64,000 bases of DNA from Paenibacillus mucilaginosus 3016 (GCF_000250655.1 NC_016935.1:2250001-2314000), one strand, 5' to 3'; positions 17,306 to 26,644 are shown, numbered from the stretch's first letter. Translations and numbers: made by a program. The notes: generated by a model from the letters alone, not told the origin.

Positions 17306-19615
17306 ATGATTCGAGAGATTCCTTACAATGAAAATTGGATGTTTACTAAAAATAACGAACCAGCTTATGCGCACGAGCGCATGAAAGAAGGACAGTTTGT
17401 CTCATTGCCGCACACGTGGAATGCAGAGGATGGGTGCAGCTCGGATTATTATCGTGGGTCGTGCTGGTACCAGAACCTATTGACGGTTTCCCCGGAGGAT
17501 TTGACGAAACAAATTTACCTGGAGATCGGAGCTGCCGGGAATGTCGGGAAGATCTATGTCAACGGATGCCTGGCGGAGGAAAGCCGATGCGGCTATGCCA
17601 TGTTCCGAGCGAACCTTACCCCCTATTTGAAAGCAGGGGGAAATTTGATCTCCATTATGGTCGATAATACCTATGATAACGAAGTGCTCCCCCTCTTGGC
17701 TGATTTTACGTTTTATGGAGGTTTGTACAGAGAAGTTAAACTACTTATGATGGAAGATCTGCACTTCGATGTAATGGATAACGGAAGGGACGGGGTGTAC
17801 TTCACGCAAAAGAAAATCGGGGACCGGGTGTTCGAATGGGCAGTTCAAGGGCAAGTGATCAATGAACTCTCTCCCACGACGGGAAACGTTCGACTTTTGC
17901 TCAGGGATCATGACGGGAATGTCGTATCGGATTCAACGTCGGAACTCGAATTTGAGGGTGTAACGCCGTTCGAGCTGCGAGGCGAAATCGTCGACCCGAT
18001 TCTTTGGCATGGAGTCGAGCGACCCTATCTTTACACGGCAACGATTACCATCTCCGCGGCAGGGCGAATTCGGGATTCACGGCAAATCGAAATCGGCTTT
18101 CGAACGATCGAAATTACGACCGAACAAGGTTTGCTTTTAAACGGGTCGCCCCTGAAGTTAAACGGCGTTTGCCGACACCAAGATTTCGCAGGCGTGGGCA
18201 ATGCCGTCACTAAATCGCATATGGAGCAGGATATAGCCTTGATTCGTGAGGTGGGGGCGAACAGCATTCGTCTGGCTCACTATCAGCATGACGACTACTT
18301 TTATAGCTTATGCGACCGACACGGATTGTTGGTGTGGGCCGAAATTCCGTTCATCAGTGTTCCATCCAGCAAAGATCCGGAAAATCAAAATGCGGTAGAG
18401 CAGTTGGAAAAACTCGTCAAACAGGCCTTTAATCACACCTCGATTTATTGTTGGGGCGTGCAAAATGAAATCACCATAGCAGTGGAGACGGAGTACACCC
18501 ATAAAACAATTAATAAATTAGTCGACTTGGTCAATGAGTGGGACCCCGGTCGCTATACCGCCCAGGCCAATATCAACGGAGTAGAGGACAACAGCATCAT
18601 TAACAGTTACACAGATGTGGTCGGCTACAATTTATACTACGGTTGGTATTACGGTGATGTACAGGATTTGCAAAAACGATTTGATTCGTTCCATGCTGCG
18701 AACCCTGATATCCCGTTGATCTTATCCGAGTACGGCGTGGATACGAACCCCAAATTTCACTCGTATGTGCCCAAGGTGAAAGATTATACCGAAGAATATC
18801 AGCTAATGTTTCATCATAACGCCATCAAAGCGATTCACGAGCGTCCTTTCGTGATTGGCGGTTATGTGTGGAATATGTTCGATTTCGGCAGCGCGAATCG
18901 GAAGGAAGGCGGCGAGACGGGCAGAAACTTGAAGGGCCTTGTAACATTCGACCGATTGACTAAAAAGGACGCATTTTATCTTTATAAGGCCTACTGGTCC
19001 AAGGAACCATTCGTGCATCTTGCAGGGCGGCGATTTGTGAATCGGCACCAGGCACAGAATGATATCATGGTATTGACCAACCTTCAGGATGTCCGGGTAT
19101 ATGTAAATAACGCATTCATTGCTAGAATCCAAAGCGACGAAGCGGTGAAAATTGTTAAGAATGTCTTGCTGTCCGAGGGGGATAACCTTGTACGGGTCGA
19201 GGGTGTCGACGGCCGAGGCTCCGTGTGCATGGACGAAATGGTGTTGCACCGCGTATACGAGCCTGACGAAAGCTATATCCACGTCGTCGAAGATCAATCC
19301 AAGAATGTCGTGAATTGGTTCGAAAAATTTGATTTGTCGGAGACCGAGGCCGTGCCATTAAAAGACGGTTACTATTCGACGTTCGATACGATTGAGGATC
19401 TTTATAGCAATGAAGCGGCGAAAGCCGTATTTCTAAAGTATTTCGGGCATGTCACCGGAAATCCATTTTTCGAAGTGACGATGAACGTAATGTCGATCGA
19501 GAAAATGGCCCAACTCGAATTTTATAAGATCGTTCCGGAATTATTGATTGCAATGAATAAAGAACTGAATGTGATTCAAAAAGTTGAAGCCGAAACCTCC
19601 GACGTACAGCAATAA
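17306..19615 (+). CDS. Glycoside hydrolase family 2 protein
   Basis: 769-residue GH2 enzyme (beta-galactosidase/beta-glucuronidase/beta-mannosidase clan): N-terminal jelly-roll sugar-binding domain, Ig-like domain, TIM barrel, then C-terminal extra domains. Predicted acid/base is Glu388 in WGVQNEI and the nucleophile is Glu475 in LSEYGVD. The family N-terminal TIM-barrel signature NSIRLAHYQHD is present. No signal peptide, so it probably hydrolyses imported oligosaccharide in the cytoplasm. The asparagine-lysine glucuronate-recognition motif seen in the other GH2 of this window is not evident, so a beta-galactosidase-like activity is more likely (inference). It interrupts the usual binding-protein/permease order of the transporter and ends at a strong terminator. 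Confidence 0.9.
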   Translation: MIREIPYNENWMFTKNNEPAYAHERMKEGQFVSLPHTWNAEDGCSSDYYRGSCWYQNLLTVSPEDLTKQIYLEIGAAGNVGKIYVNGCLAEESRCGYAMFRANLTPYLKAGGNLISIMVDNTYDNEVLPLLADFTFYGGLYREVKLLMMEDLHFDVMDNGRDGVYFTQKKIGDRVFEWAVQGQVINELSPTTGNVRLLLRDHDGNVVSDSTSELEFEGVTPFELRGEIVDPILWHGVERPYLYTATITISAAGRIRDSRQIEIGFRTIEITTEQGLLLNGSPLKLNGVCRHQDFAGVGNAVTKSHMEQDIALIREVGANSIRLAHYQHDDYFYSLCDRHGLLVWAEIPFISVPSSKDPENQNAVEQLEKLVKQAFNHTSIYCWGVQNEITIAVETEYTHKTINKLVDLVNEWDPGRYTAQANINGVEDNSIINSYTDVVGYNLYYGWYYGDVQDLQKRFDSFHAANPDIPLILSEYGVDTNPKFHSYVPKVKDYTEEYQLMFHHNAIKAIHERPFVIGGYVWNMFDFGSANRKEGGETGRNLKGLVTFDRLTKKDAFYLYKAYWSKEPFVHLAGRRFVNRHQAQNDIMVLTNLQDVRVYVNNAFIARIQSDEAVKIVKNVLLSEGDNLVRVEGVDGRGSVCMDEMVLHRVYEPDESYIHVVEDQSKNVVNWFEKFDLSETEAVPLKDGYYSTFDTIEDLYSNEAAKAVFLKYFGHVTGNPFFEVTMNVMSIEKMAQLEFYKIVPELLIAMNKELNVIQKVEAETSDVQQ

Positions 19616-19633
19616 TAAACAGCGCCATGATCT

Positions 19634-19675
19634 AAAGACCCCTGCCAACGAATCCGTTGACAAGGGTCTTTTTTT
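19634..19675 (+). terminator. Intrinsic terminator after GH2 gene
   Basis: Interrupted stem AAAGACCC...GGGTCTTT with inner CAACG/CGTTG pairing, followed by a run of seven or more T. Strong by appearance, so the permeases downstream need their own promoter or readthrough. Confidence 0.8.
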
Positions 19676-19798
19676 GTATTCTCGAGGTGGTCGGCAAAGT
19701 GCAAAACGGAAGTCGGAGGAACGGTAGTGAGGAAGTTCGGTTTTCACTATGATAAAAGTACACCGAAAAAAGCATACGACTGAAAGGGGACCTATTAC

Positions 19799-20773
19799 AT
19801 GGCAAACCACACCCATAGCGTAGCGGTAAAGAGCGGACCAAAGATCAAATCCGCACGGAAGACGGCTATGAAAAGAATTTGGAAATACAGCCCGCTCTAC
19901 TTAATGATGATCCCGGGAATCGCTTACTTGCTCATCAATAACTATTTACCGATGTTCGGTCTCGTCATCGCCTTTAAGGACATTAACTTTGCAAAAGGCA
20001 TTTGGGGAAGTGATTGGGTCGGGCTTCAGAATTTTAAGTTTCTCTTCCAAACATCCGACGCTTATGTCATCACCCGCAACACCATTCTATATAACCTGGC
20101 TTTCATCGTGATTAATCTGATCGTTGGAGTAGGCCTTGCGATTTTGCTCAATGAAATCAAAAGCAAGTTCGCGTCTCGACTGTACCAAACCGTTATCATT
20201 TTGCCCTTCTTGATTTCCATGGTGTTGGTAAGTTATCTCGTCTACTCCTTGCTGAGCATGGAGAGCGGATTCATGAACAAAACGATATTGCCGCTGCTCG
20301 GCGTCGATCCGGTCTCTTGGTATAACGAACCGAAGTATTGGCCGATCATACTTACCGCTGTTGAAGTATGGAAAGGGGCCGGGTACGCTTGCATCATCTA
20401 TTTGGCGGCCATTATCGGGATCGATCCCGAATATTATGAAGCGGCGACGCTGGATGGTGCCTCGAAATGGCAGCAAATTCGAAAAATTACGATTCCGTTA
20501 ATTATGCCGGTTATCATTATGCTGACGCTGCTGGCGATCGGACGTATTTTCTACTCGGACTTCGGGTTGTTCTATCAAGTGCCCATGAACTCGGGTGCAT
20601 TGTTCAGCACAACGAACGTGATCGACACGTACGTGTTCCGAGGCCTTTTGCAACTCGGAAACATCGGGATGTCAGCGGCTGCAGGCTTCTACCAATCGCT
20701 CGTCGGATTCGTACTCGTCCTTGCATCCAATTATATCGTACGCAAATTTAACAAAGAGAACGCATTGTTCTGA
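19799..20773 (+). CDS. Carbohydrate ABC transporter permease, LplB type
   Basis: 324-residue integral membrane protein of the LplB/UgpA class with about six transmembrane helices. The N-terminal helix motif is typical (YLMMIPGIAYLLINNYLPMF...). The EAA loop reads YEAATLDGASKW...IPLI. AAAGGGG precedes the ATG. It forms the channel heterodimer with the LplC-type protein 12 bases downstream. No ATPase gene is present, as usual for these systems, which share an MsmX-type ATPase. Confidence 0.94.
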   Translation: MANHTHSVAVKSGPKIKSARKTAMKRIWKYSPLYLMMIPGIAYLLINNYLPMFGLVIAFKDINFAKGIWGSDWVGLQNFKFLFQTSDAYVITRNTILYNLAFIVINLIVGVGLAILLNEIKSKFASRLYQTVIILPFLISMVLVSYLVYSLLSMESGFMNKTILPLLGVDPVSWYNEPKYWPIILTAVEVWKGAGYACIIYLAAIIGIDPEYYEAATLDGASKWQQIRKITIPLIMPVIIMLTLLAIGRIFYSDFGLFYQVPMNSGALFSTTNVIDTYVFRGLLQLGNIGMSAAAGFYQSLVGFVLVLASNYIVRKFNKENALF

Positions 20774-20784
20774 GGAGGATATCT

Positions 20785-21675
20785 GTGAATAAAGAAACGG
20801 TGGCATGGCGGTTGGCGGCCCATACTGTGTTGATTTTGTTTTCCCTCACTTGTTTCGTTCCGTTCGTGCTATTGACGATGTCTTCCATTACAGACGAACA
20901 GTCCATTTTGCAGCACGGATATTCCTTCTTTCCGAAGGATTTCAGCTTTGAAGCCTACGAATATTTGTGGCAGCAATCTTCGTTGATCTTTAATGCTTAC
21001 GGCATTACGGTGCTCATAACGGTCGTCGGGACAGCCGCAAGCTTGTTGATCACGTCGCTGCTCGCTTATCCGTTGTCTCGTCGGGATTTGCCGGGCGGTA
21101 CCTTCTTCGCTTTCTTGGTTTTCTTCACGTTATTGTTTAACGGTGGACTCGTACCGACGTATCTGGTTTACACGCAGGTGTTCGAAATCAAAAATACGCT
21201 GTGGGCATTAATTATCCCGGCGCTTTTAATGAAAGGCTTTAATGTTCTTCTCATGCGGACATTTTTTATGACGACTATTCCAGTTCCGGTGTTGGAATCG
21301 GCGAGCATTGACGGGGCGAGCGAGTTTAAGCTGTATTATAAGATCGTATTGCCGCTGTCGCTGCCCATTATGGCTACGGTTGGCCTGTTCCAAGCGCTGG
21401 CATACTGGAACGATTGGAACAACGGGTTGATTTACGTGACGAACCCGAAATTGTTCAGTTTGCAAAACGTGCTGAATCGGTTGATGAGCGATATTCAGTT
21501 CTTGGCGAGTAATAGCGATTTCGCCTCGAATGCCAGCGAGAGTATCGCTCAGCTCCCGAGCGAAACGTTCCGAATGGCCATTGCGGTCATCGCCGTCGTT
21601 CCGATTCTTATTGCATATCCGTTCTTCCAAAAGTACTTCGTCAAGGGCATGACCATTGGCGCTGTCAAAGGTTAA
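20785..21675 (+). CDS. Carbohydrate ABC transporter permease, LplC type
   Basis: 296-residue partner permease (MalG/LplC class). GTG start with TGAGGAGGA upstream. EAA loop LESASIDGASEF...LPL, and the C-terminus ends FVKGMTIGAVKG like the other LplC proteins here. Last gene of the region 3 sugar system; a small ORF and a hairpin follow before the IS110 remnant. Confidence 0.94.
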   Translation: MNKETVAWRLAAHTVLILFSLTCFVPFVLLTMSSITDEQSILQHGYSFFPKDFSFEAYEYLWQQSSLIFNAYGITVLITVVGTAASLLITSLLAYPLSRRDLPGGTFFAFLVFFTLLFNGGLVPTYLVYTQVFEIKNTLWALIIPALLMKGFNVLLMRTFFMTTIPVPVLESASIDGASEFKLYYKIVLPLSLPIMATVGLFQALAYWNDWNNGLIYVTNPKLFSLQNVLNRLMSDIQFLASNSDFASNASESIAQLPSETFRMAIAVIAVVPILIAYPFFQKYFVKGMTIGAVKG

Positions 21676-21756
21676 TTTTATACCTATGCAGCGGTTAAAT
21701 TCACTGGGTTTGAAAAACGGTGCCAATAACTATACCAGTTGCAGAGGGGATTTTAT

Positions 21757-21825
21757 ATGAGTAAAAATATAAAGCGTTGGTATCGCAGACGACATTGGAG
21801 GAAGGTGCAATTGAATGTAATTTAA
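21757..21825 (+). CDS. Possible 22-residue basic peptide
   Basis: ATG preceded by GAGGGGATTTTAT, a good ribosome binding site. The peptide begins MSKNIKRWYRRRHW and is strongly basic and aromatic. It lies 80 bases after the permease and 25 bases before a perfect 12-bp hairpin. It could be a regulatory leader, an antimicrobial-like peptide or chance. No homology is recognised. Confidence 0.35.
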   Translation: MSKNIKRWYRRRHWRKVQLNVI

Positions 21826-21849
21826 CGCTAATCAATTTTTCAACAATCA

Positions 21850-21881
21850 AACCGGAGCCAGGTGGTTTGCTGGCTCCGGTT
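21850..21881. terminator. Perfect 12-bp hairpin
   Basis: AACCGGAGCCAG and CTGGCTCCGGTT around an 8-base loop. It is not followed by a T run, so it is either a weak or processed terminator of the permease operon, or a structural repeat at the edge of the IS110 remnant. Confidence 0.5.
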
Positions 21882-22056
21882 CAAATACGCTTTGCGGGAT
21901 ATCGGGCAGCATTCATAGAACTTACCTTTCAAACTAAACTGCCCTTTAGCCATCCATGCCGCGCGAACGAGGCACCACGGAATCATGAAAATTTATACTT
22001 CCTGCCTTATACTATTCTTACGGCTGGTGAGGAAGGTCGATAAGCTGGTGAGTATC

Positions 22057-23116
22057 ATGGAAGTTCTTATTGAGCGAGCTTGCGGGTTGGATGTCCATAA
22101 GAAGTCCATCACAGCCTGCATCGTTACTCCCGAAGGAAAGGAGATCAAGACATTCCGTACCCATACGGTCTTTCTTCTCGAGCTTATCGATTGGATTAAG
22201 GAACACCGCTGCACCCACGTGGCCATGGAGAGCATTTTATTCCTGACCGGAACCAACGCTAAATGCGGGAGCTGGTTCGATATCGTCGAAGCTTAATCCA
22301 GGAGCGTGCCCGCGAGCATAACAGGGTTCAGAAGGTTCTTGAAGGGGCAAACATCAAGCTGGCTTCTGTCGTTTCTGACATTATGGGCGTCTCCAGCCGG
22401 GACATGCTGGAAGCGATGGTGAACGGTGAGACGGATCCGGAAAAGCTGGCAGGCTTCGCTCGCCGAAGCATGAAGAAAAAGAAAGAAGAACTGGAACTTG
22501 CGCTGCGGGGGAACATGACTGCACACCAGCGCCTCATCCTCAAAAGCATGCTGACACACATCGACTTCTTAAGTGAGCAGATTACCGAACTGGATAGGAG
22601 GTAGCCAAAAGGCTCGACCCTTTTCTGCAAGATCTGGATCGCCTGGATACCATTCCGGGGGTCGCCAGACGGACCGCTGAACAAATCCTGGCTGAAATCG
22701 GCACCGATATCGCCTCCCGTTTCCCAAGTGCACCACACCTCTGCTCGTGGATTGGCCTTGTGCCGGGCCACAATGAGAGTGCAGGTAAGCGCAAACCCTC
22801 CAAAACCCGAAAAGGCAACAAATACCTCCGCTCTGCCCTCATTGAAGCTTCCCATTCCATTCGAGGATCGAACAACTACCTCGGTGCTCAGTATAGACGC
22901 ATTGCAGCCCGTAAAGGCGGACATAGAGCAGCTGTTGCAGTTGCTCACTCCATCATGACTATTGCATACCATCTGATAACACGGCAGGAAGATTACACGG
23001 ATTTAGGCTCTGATTACTTTGAGAAGCGAAAGCAAGACGCCATTGTCAGACAGGCGGTTCGAAAGTTAGAAAACTTAGGATACTCTGTTACTTTGGCCAC
23101 TACCGAAGTATCTTAG
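22057..23116 (+). pseudogene. IS110-family transposase, broken
   Basis: Remnant of a DEDD transposase plus C-terminal transposase_20 domain. The N-terminus is clear (RACGLDVHKKS, then HVAMES), but about 60 residues normally found between the MES motif and the FIP segment are missing. The following frame (FIPDRNQR) then hits a stop codon before RELVRYRRSLIQERAREHNRV. A one-base loss at about 22595 shifts ITELDRR out of the frame that continues VAKRLDPFLQDLDRLDTIPG and IGLVPGHNESAGKRK. The element is therefore dead: one deletion, one stop, one frameshift. I could not define its ends. It truncates or abuts the AraC fragment downstream. Confidence 0.85.
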
Positions 23117-23136
23117 TTCTTAAATAACATTATTAC

Positions 23137-23550
23137 TTGGAGGAAGACGCAGCTTTTAAAAAATTGAAGCAGCTGCGCCTAGTTTCGTGCTGCCTTTTTA
23201 GGCTATACGCTATGAGTTATTTTCAGGGTAGCTTAATGCGAAGCAGGTTCAAAGAGAAGCTGGACACGGGATTTGCGGCGGAATTTCGCATCACCGAATT
23301 GGCGGAGCAGACCGGTTTCTCCGCCGTCTATTTGCGCAGAACCTTTGCGGCCCGGTACGGGTGCAGCCCCAAAGAGTACCTGGATCAGCTTCGCAATGAG
23401 CATGCCGTCCGCCGGCTGCGGTTCACGGACGATTCCATCACAGATATAGCGAGAGCCTGCGGTTACTCTGACGTCTACCAGTTCAGCAAGGCCTTTAAGA
23501 AGCGTAACGGCTTCTCTCCGACCGAATACCGCAGAATGCACGGGGGCTGA
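23137..23550 (+). pseudogene. Truncated AraC regulator, DNA-binding domain only
   Basis: The frame encodes an AraC double HTH from about 23280 (FRITELAEQTGFSAVYLRRT...ITDIARACGYSDVYQFSKAF) to 23550. It has no sensory domain, and the first 45 codons show no regulator similarity. Position directly after the IS110 remnant suggests that the insertion or a later deletion removed the 5' part. A short active HTH protein cannot be excluded, but no convincing start and ribosome binding site pair was found. Confidence 0.65.
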
Positions 23551-23831
23551 TGATGCGGGGAAACTAAAGAGGTTCATTCCGTGTATGCCTGACCGGCGGT
23601 TCACAGCTTCCGTTTCCTTCTCGTCACAAAGGGGTCCCTTTGGGCGGATATGTACAACGATCAATAAGACGTCACAAGCGGAGGAGTATGTGTGAATCTT
23701 TAGGGAGTCGTAAGAGGTGAATCCCGCATCAAGGTGCACGGATAGTCACGGGCTGGACATGCCAAAACAGAGTCCTCAAGGTTAACTCCCTCAAGCACTC
23801 TGATCAGCATAGACGGAACGATCGCTTCGGA

Positions 23832-24008
23832 TTACAGAGCATAGAAAATCAGCAGCTCTTCGGTGGTGAGATCTTGGGGTTCTTCAAGTATCATGTCCTT
23901 GGCTGTCCAGCATTCGACGCATGTCTCTTCCGTCTCGCATTCGCGGGCATCAGCGCAGATGTAGCAGAAATGAAGCATTTGGCGTGTAATGAATTGTTCG
24001 TCTCTCAT
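23832..24008 (-). CDS. Small cysteine-rich protein, 58 aa
   Basis: Minus-strand ORF of 58 codons. It starts at ATG (24008) with GAGGTGAGTCCAA directly before it, a good ribosome binding site. The peptide begins MRDEQFITRQMLHFCYICAD and contains CxxC (C15, C18), C24, and CVEC (C30, C33), then an acidic C-terminus. The two CxxC pairs suggest a small zinc-ribbon or zinc-binding protein. I do not recognise the family. It stands alone between the AraC fragment and a gene-poor stretch. Confidence 0.6.
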   Translation of the reverse strand: MRDEQFITRQMLHFCYICADARECETEETCVECWTAKDMILEEPQDLTTEELLIFYAL

Positions 24009-24761
24009 TTGGACTCACCTCTTCGTTGGTTTGGAAAGATCTTAGAGCCGTATGAATAGCCTCTGTATGGGTGAACACTCTTATTCGTCGCGGCGTGAGA
24101 TCCAACAGGGGAGGATGGCTCGGTCCGTTCCTTTAGTAAAATAAATCACATGAATGATTTTAACTATAGCGTCTTTTTGGGCTGTTTAGCGACCTTAGAC
24201 ACTCCGTCCACGTCCTTTCAGGGCTGTCATAGAAAGTACCTCCTCTTGACACCTTTATCTTAGCACGTGGCCGGCTTCTACCGACGTGATTTGCATCACA
24301 TAAGAGTCCGTTTTCTTCCCGAAAATCCTCGTCGGCAGTTCCTTAGGCTTCGGAGTGCAGATTAGAGGATCCACTGTTCCTCTATTACGGACCGGCTTCT
24401 CTCGAGCGAAAGGCACTCTTTTGCATTTCTTCCGATTCCGTTTCAGGTAGCTGAATGCGTATTTAAAATAATGACCGTGCCAGTTGTCTGATAAAGCGTG
24501 TTCCCAGTAGGAGACTTAAGAGGTTAACGGAAAGCGGCTGCACAATAACCAGGGGAGCAGCTCGCCGCGCGGCAGCTCCTCCCTTTCTTCTGGTAAAAAG
24601 CAGCGCAGCTTAAGCAGTCAAGGCCTGCAGCCGCTGGTGATGATCAGCTTAGAAAGAATGCCAGCGGTACTTGGCTGACACTGCAAACCTATGCGCAAAA
24701 GACGTGGTATCCGTCGCAATGACAGACGACACCTCGTTCTGGAAATATTTGTTAAGAGCAG
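24009..24761. other. Gene-poor 750-bp stretch
   Basis: No convincing protein gene longer than the short leader below. On the minus strand at 24195-24230, an 11-codon ORF (MTALKGRGRSV) has a near-perfect AGAGGAGGT ribosome binding site. A one-base shift after it would continue as KVAKQPKKTL, so this may be a frameshifted 22-residue basic peptide. A GC-rich stretch near 24555-24590 can fold. The rest looks non-coding. Confidence 0.4.
24285..24300 (-). promoter_or_regulatory. CRP/FNR-like palindrome
   Basis: On the minus strand the sequence reads TGTGATGCAAATCACG, one base off the TGTGA-N6-TCACA consensus used by CRP/FNR-family regulators. It lies about 55 bases upstream of the short leader ORF with the strong ribosome binding site. 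Candidate site only. Confidence 0.35.
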
Positions 24762-25592
24762 CTATCTCGTGTGGTTCCTATAGGCGGAAGGGGTAATCCC
24801 CGTAACTTTTTTAAAATGTCTCGAGAAGTGGGTGAGACCCAGTCCGATCCGGTCAGCAACCTCGGAGACACTGCAGTCGGAGAAGGATAAGAGTCGTTTG
24901 GCCTCCTCCAATCTTTTTTGCTGTACATAATGCATGGGGGTCATTCCCATATGCTTCTTGAAATAGGGAATGAAGTAGTTGGGGTGCAGGTGGACAAGCT
25001 CGGCCAATCGATCAATCAGCAGCTCTTCGCCTAAATGTTCATCAATATAAGAGAGGACCGCTGCCAGCTTATCCCGTTCTGTTCCCTGCATAAAGTCTTT
25101 TATAAAATCGGCTGCTCCTTCTCCTTCTTCCTCAAGGCAAGATGCCAGCAGAATCAGCAGAGCGGCCTGAGTCCGCATGGTTGCAAAGGGCCCGCCATGA
25201 TGAAATTGCTCAATGAGTTCGGAGAATACCGAGATGGTCATTTCCGGATTGGCTGCCTGCTTCATATAAAGTCGGTTGGAGGCATGGAACAGAGGCCATT
25301 CTCCAATCCAGGCGTCAAAATGGCAGATGTACCGCAGGTAAGGATTCTCGGAGGATGTATTCGTTGTTTGCCGGGTGCCCGCAGGCATAATCAACAGCTG
25401 ACCGGGCTTCGGTTCGTAGCTGGTTCCATTAAGGATGACCATTCCTTCCCCGTCTGCAATGTAATATAACCGGTTAAAACCGGGAGTTTCATCCACTCGA
25501 ATCCACTCCATATTCCCGCGAAGCTGGGCATAAGACACACTCACCTTCAAGTTTTCGAGCAGACGGGTAAAGGTTAAAGAAGAAGTTTGCAT
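24762..25592 (-). CDS. AraC family transcriptional regulator
   Basis: 276-residue regulator: cupin-type AraC_binding domain (about 20-150) and a C-terminal double HTH (about 175-276), with LAELVHLHPNYFIPYFKK and a C-terminus ending PSAYRNHTR. Two in-frame ATGs exist; 25592 is chosen because AGAGGAG is then 7 bases away, while 25598 would leave one base. Divergent from the PhyH dioxygenase gene with about 140 bp between, so it is probably its regulator. Confidence 0.92.
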   Translation of the reverse strand: MQTSSLTFTRLLENLKVSVSYAQLRGNMEWIRVDETPGFNRLYYIADGEGMVILNGTSYEPKPGQLLIMPAGTRQTTNTSSENPYLRYICHFDAWIGEWPLFHASNRLYMKQAANPEMTISVFSELIEQFHHGGPFATMRTQAALLILLASCLEEEGEGAADFIKDFMQGTERDKLAAVLSYIDEHLGEELLIDRLAELVHLHPNYFIPYFKKHMGMTPMHYVQQKRLEEAKRLLSFSDCSVSEVADRIGLGLTHFSRHFKKVTGITPSAYRNHTR

Positions 25593-25732
25593 CGACATGC
25601 TCCTCTGTTCATATTAGAACACCGGCATAACAGTGTGCTTTTGGACACCATAATGAGAGTTTCGGCTAAAGCCTTTTGAAGGTGAATCCTGTATATTCAT
25701 GTTGTAAATCAAATTACAGGAGGCTGGGCTAT

Positions 25733-26644
25733 ATGAAATCATCCAACTTGTCATTATTGGAAGTCGACGCTTCAATTCAAGAAAGCATCACGGAAGAGCA
25801 GGCGCAATTTTTTCTGGACAACGGTTTCCTGGTGATCCGCAACGTTATCGTGGGGGAGGAATTGGAGCTGCTGCAAAAGCAAACCATGAAGCTCGTTGAA
25901 CAGGGGATAGCAGGCACCGACGATGAGGATTATTTATACAGAGTAAGAAAGTCCGGCGAACGCGCTTATTGGCGGACTGAATATGTACTCGATAAGCTGG
26001 AGGGCACCAAGGCGCTGCTCGGCCATCCGTTCATCCTCCGGTCTGTAGAGAAGCTGCAGGGACCGAATCTGATTCCCACTTGGGACTCTCTGGTAGTGAA
26101 GATCCCCGGCCAGGCGGCTAGCGTGCCATGGCACCGAGACGCTACTGTCCCGGAGGGCTGCAGTAACCCTAGACCCATCTTCAACGTGGATTTTTACATG
26201 GATGCAGCCGACGAGAAATCATGCCTATGGGTTATTCCAGGCAGCCATCGGTGGGAGAACAGCAGAGCCGAAGAACGCTGCAGCAGCCGGGCGGATTTTG
26301 ATTTCTCGGAAGCTGTCCCGGTTCCGATGAATCCGGGCGATGTCATCTTCCACAATATTCAACTGCTGCATGGTTCACCCGAAGGGGATGGGAATTCGCT
26401 GCGCCGTACGATCTATTACGAGTTCCGTGCCGGTGAGATTGAAGCCGAATTCGGTCCGCACACCCTGGAGTATCTGACGCTGAAGCAGCATGTGCTGTTT
26501 GATGCCATCAATCGTCGCAGCAACACGTCATACACTGCTTCCGAGAAGCCTTACGAATACCGCCCTGCCGGTGCATTCAGGATTGCTGAGCCGCGGAAGC
26601 CGGAGACTTACCGTTATGCTCATCACCAATACTGGCGTTCATAA
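25733..26644 (+). CDS. Phytanoyl-CoA dioxygenase (PhyH) family protein
   Basis: 303-residue Fe(II)/2-oxoglutarate-dependent dioxygenase-like protein. The metal triad is present: His134 and Asp136 in PWHRDA and His213 in LLHGSP, with Arg224/Arg225 placed to bind 2-oxoglutarate. Start 25733 is used because AGGAGG lies 9 bases upstream; the frame extends to 25676 without a ribosome binding site. Its stop is immediately adjacent to the stop of the convergent AraC gene. Substrate unknown; in this setting a sugar or small-molecule hydroxylation is only a guess. A second family member lies at 35495. Confidence 0.88.
   Translation: MKSSNLSLLEVDASIQESITEEQAQFFLDNGFLVIRNVIVGEELELLQKQTMKLVEQGIAGTDDEDYLYRVRKSGERAYWRTEYVLDKLEGTKALLGHPFILRSVEKLQGPNLIPTWDSLVVKIPGQAASVPWHRDATVPEGCSNPRPIFNVDFYMDAADEKSCLWVIPGSHRWENSRAEERCSSRADFDFSEAVPVPMNPGDVIFHNIQLLHGSPEGDGNSLRRTIYYEFRAGEIEAEFGPHTLEYLTLKQHVLFDAINRRSNTSYTASEKPYEYRPAGAFRIAEPRKPETYRYAHHQYWRS

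Noticed and set aside
24555..24590. GC-rich palindromic stretch as a riboswitch or terminator
   Set aside because: Folds only partly, has no T run, and no aptamer-like conserved sequence is evident.
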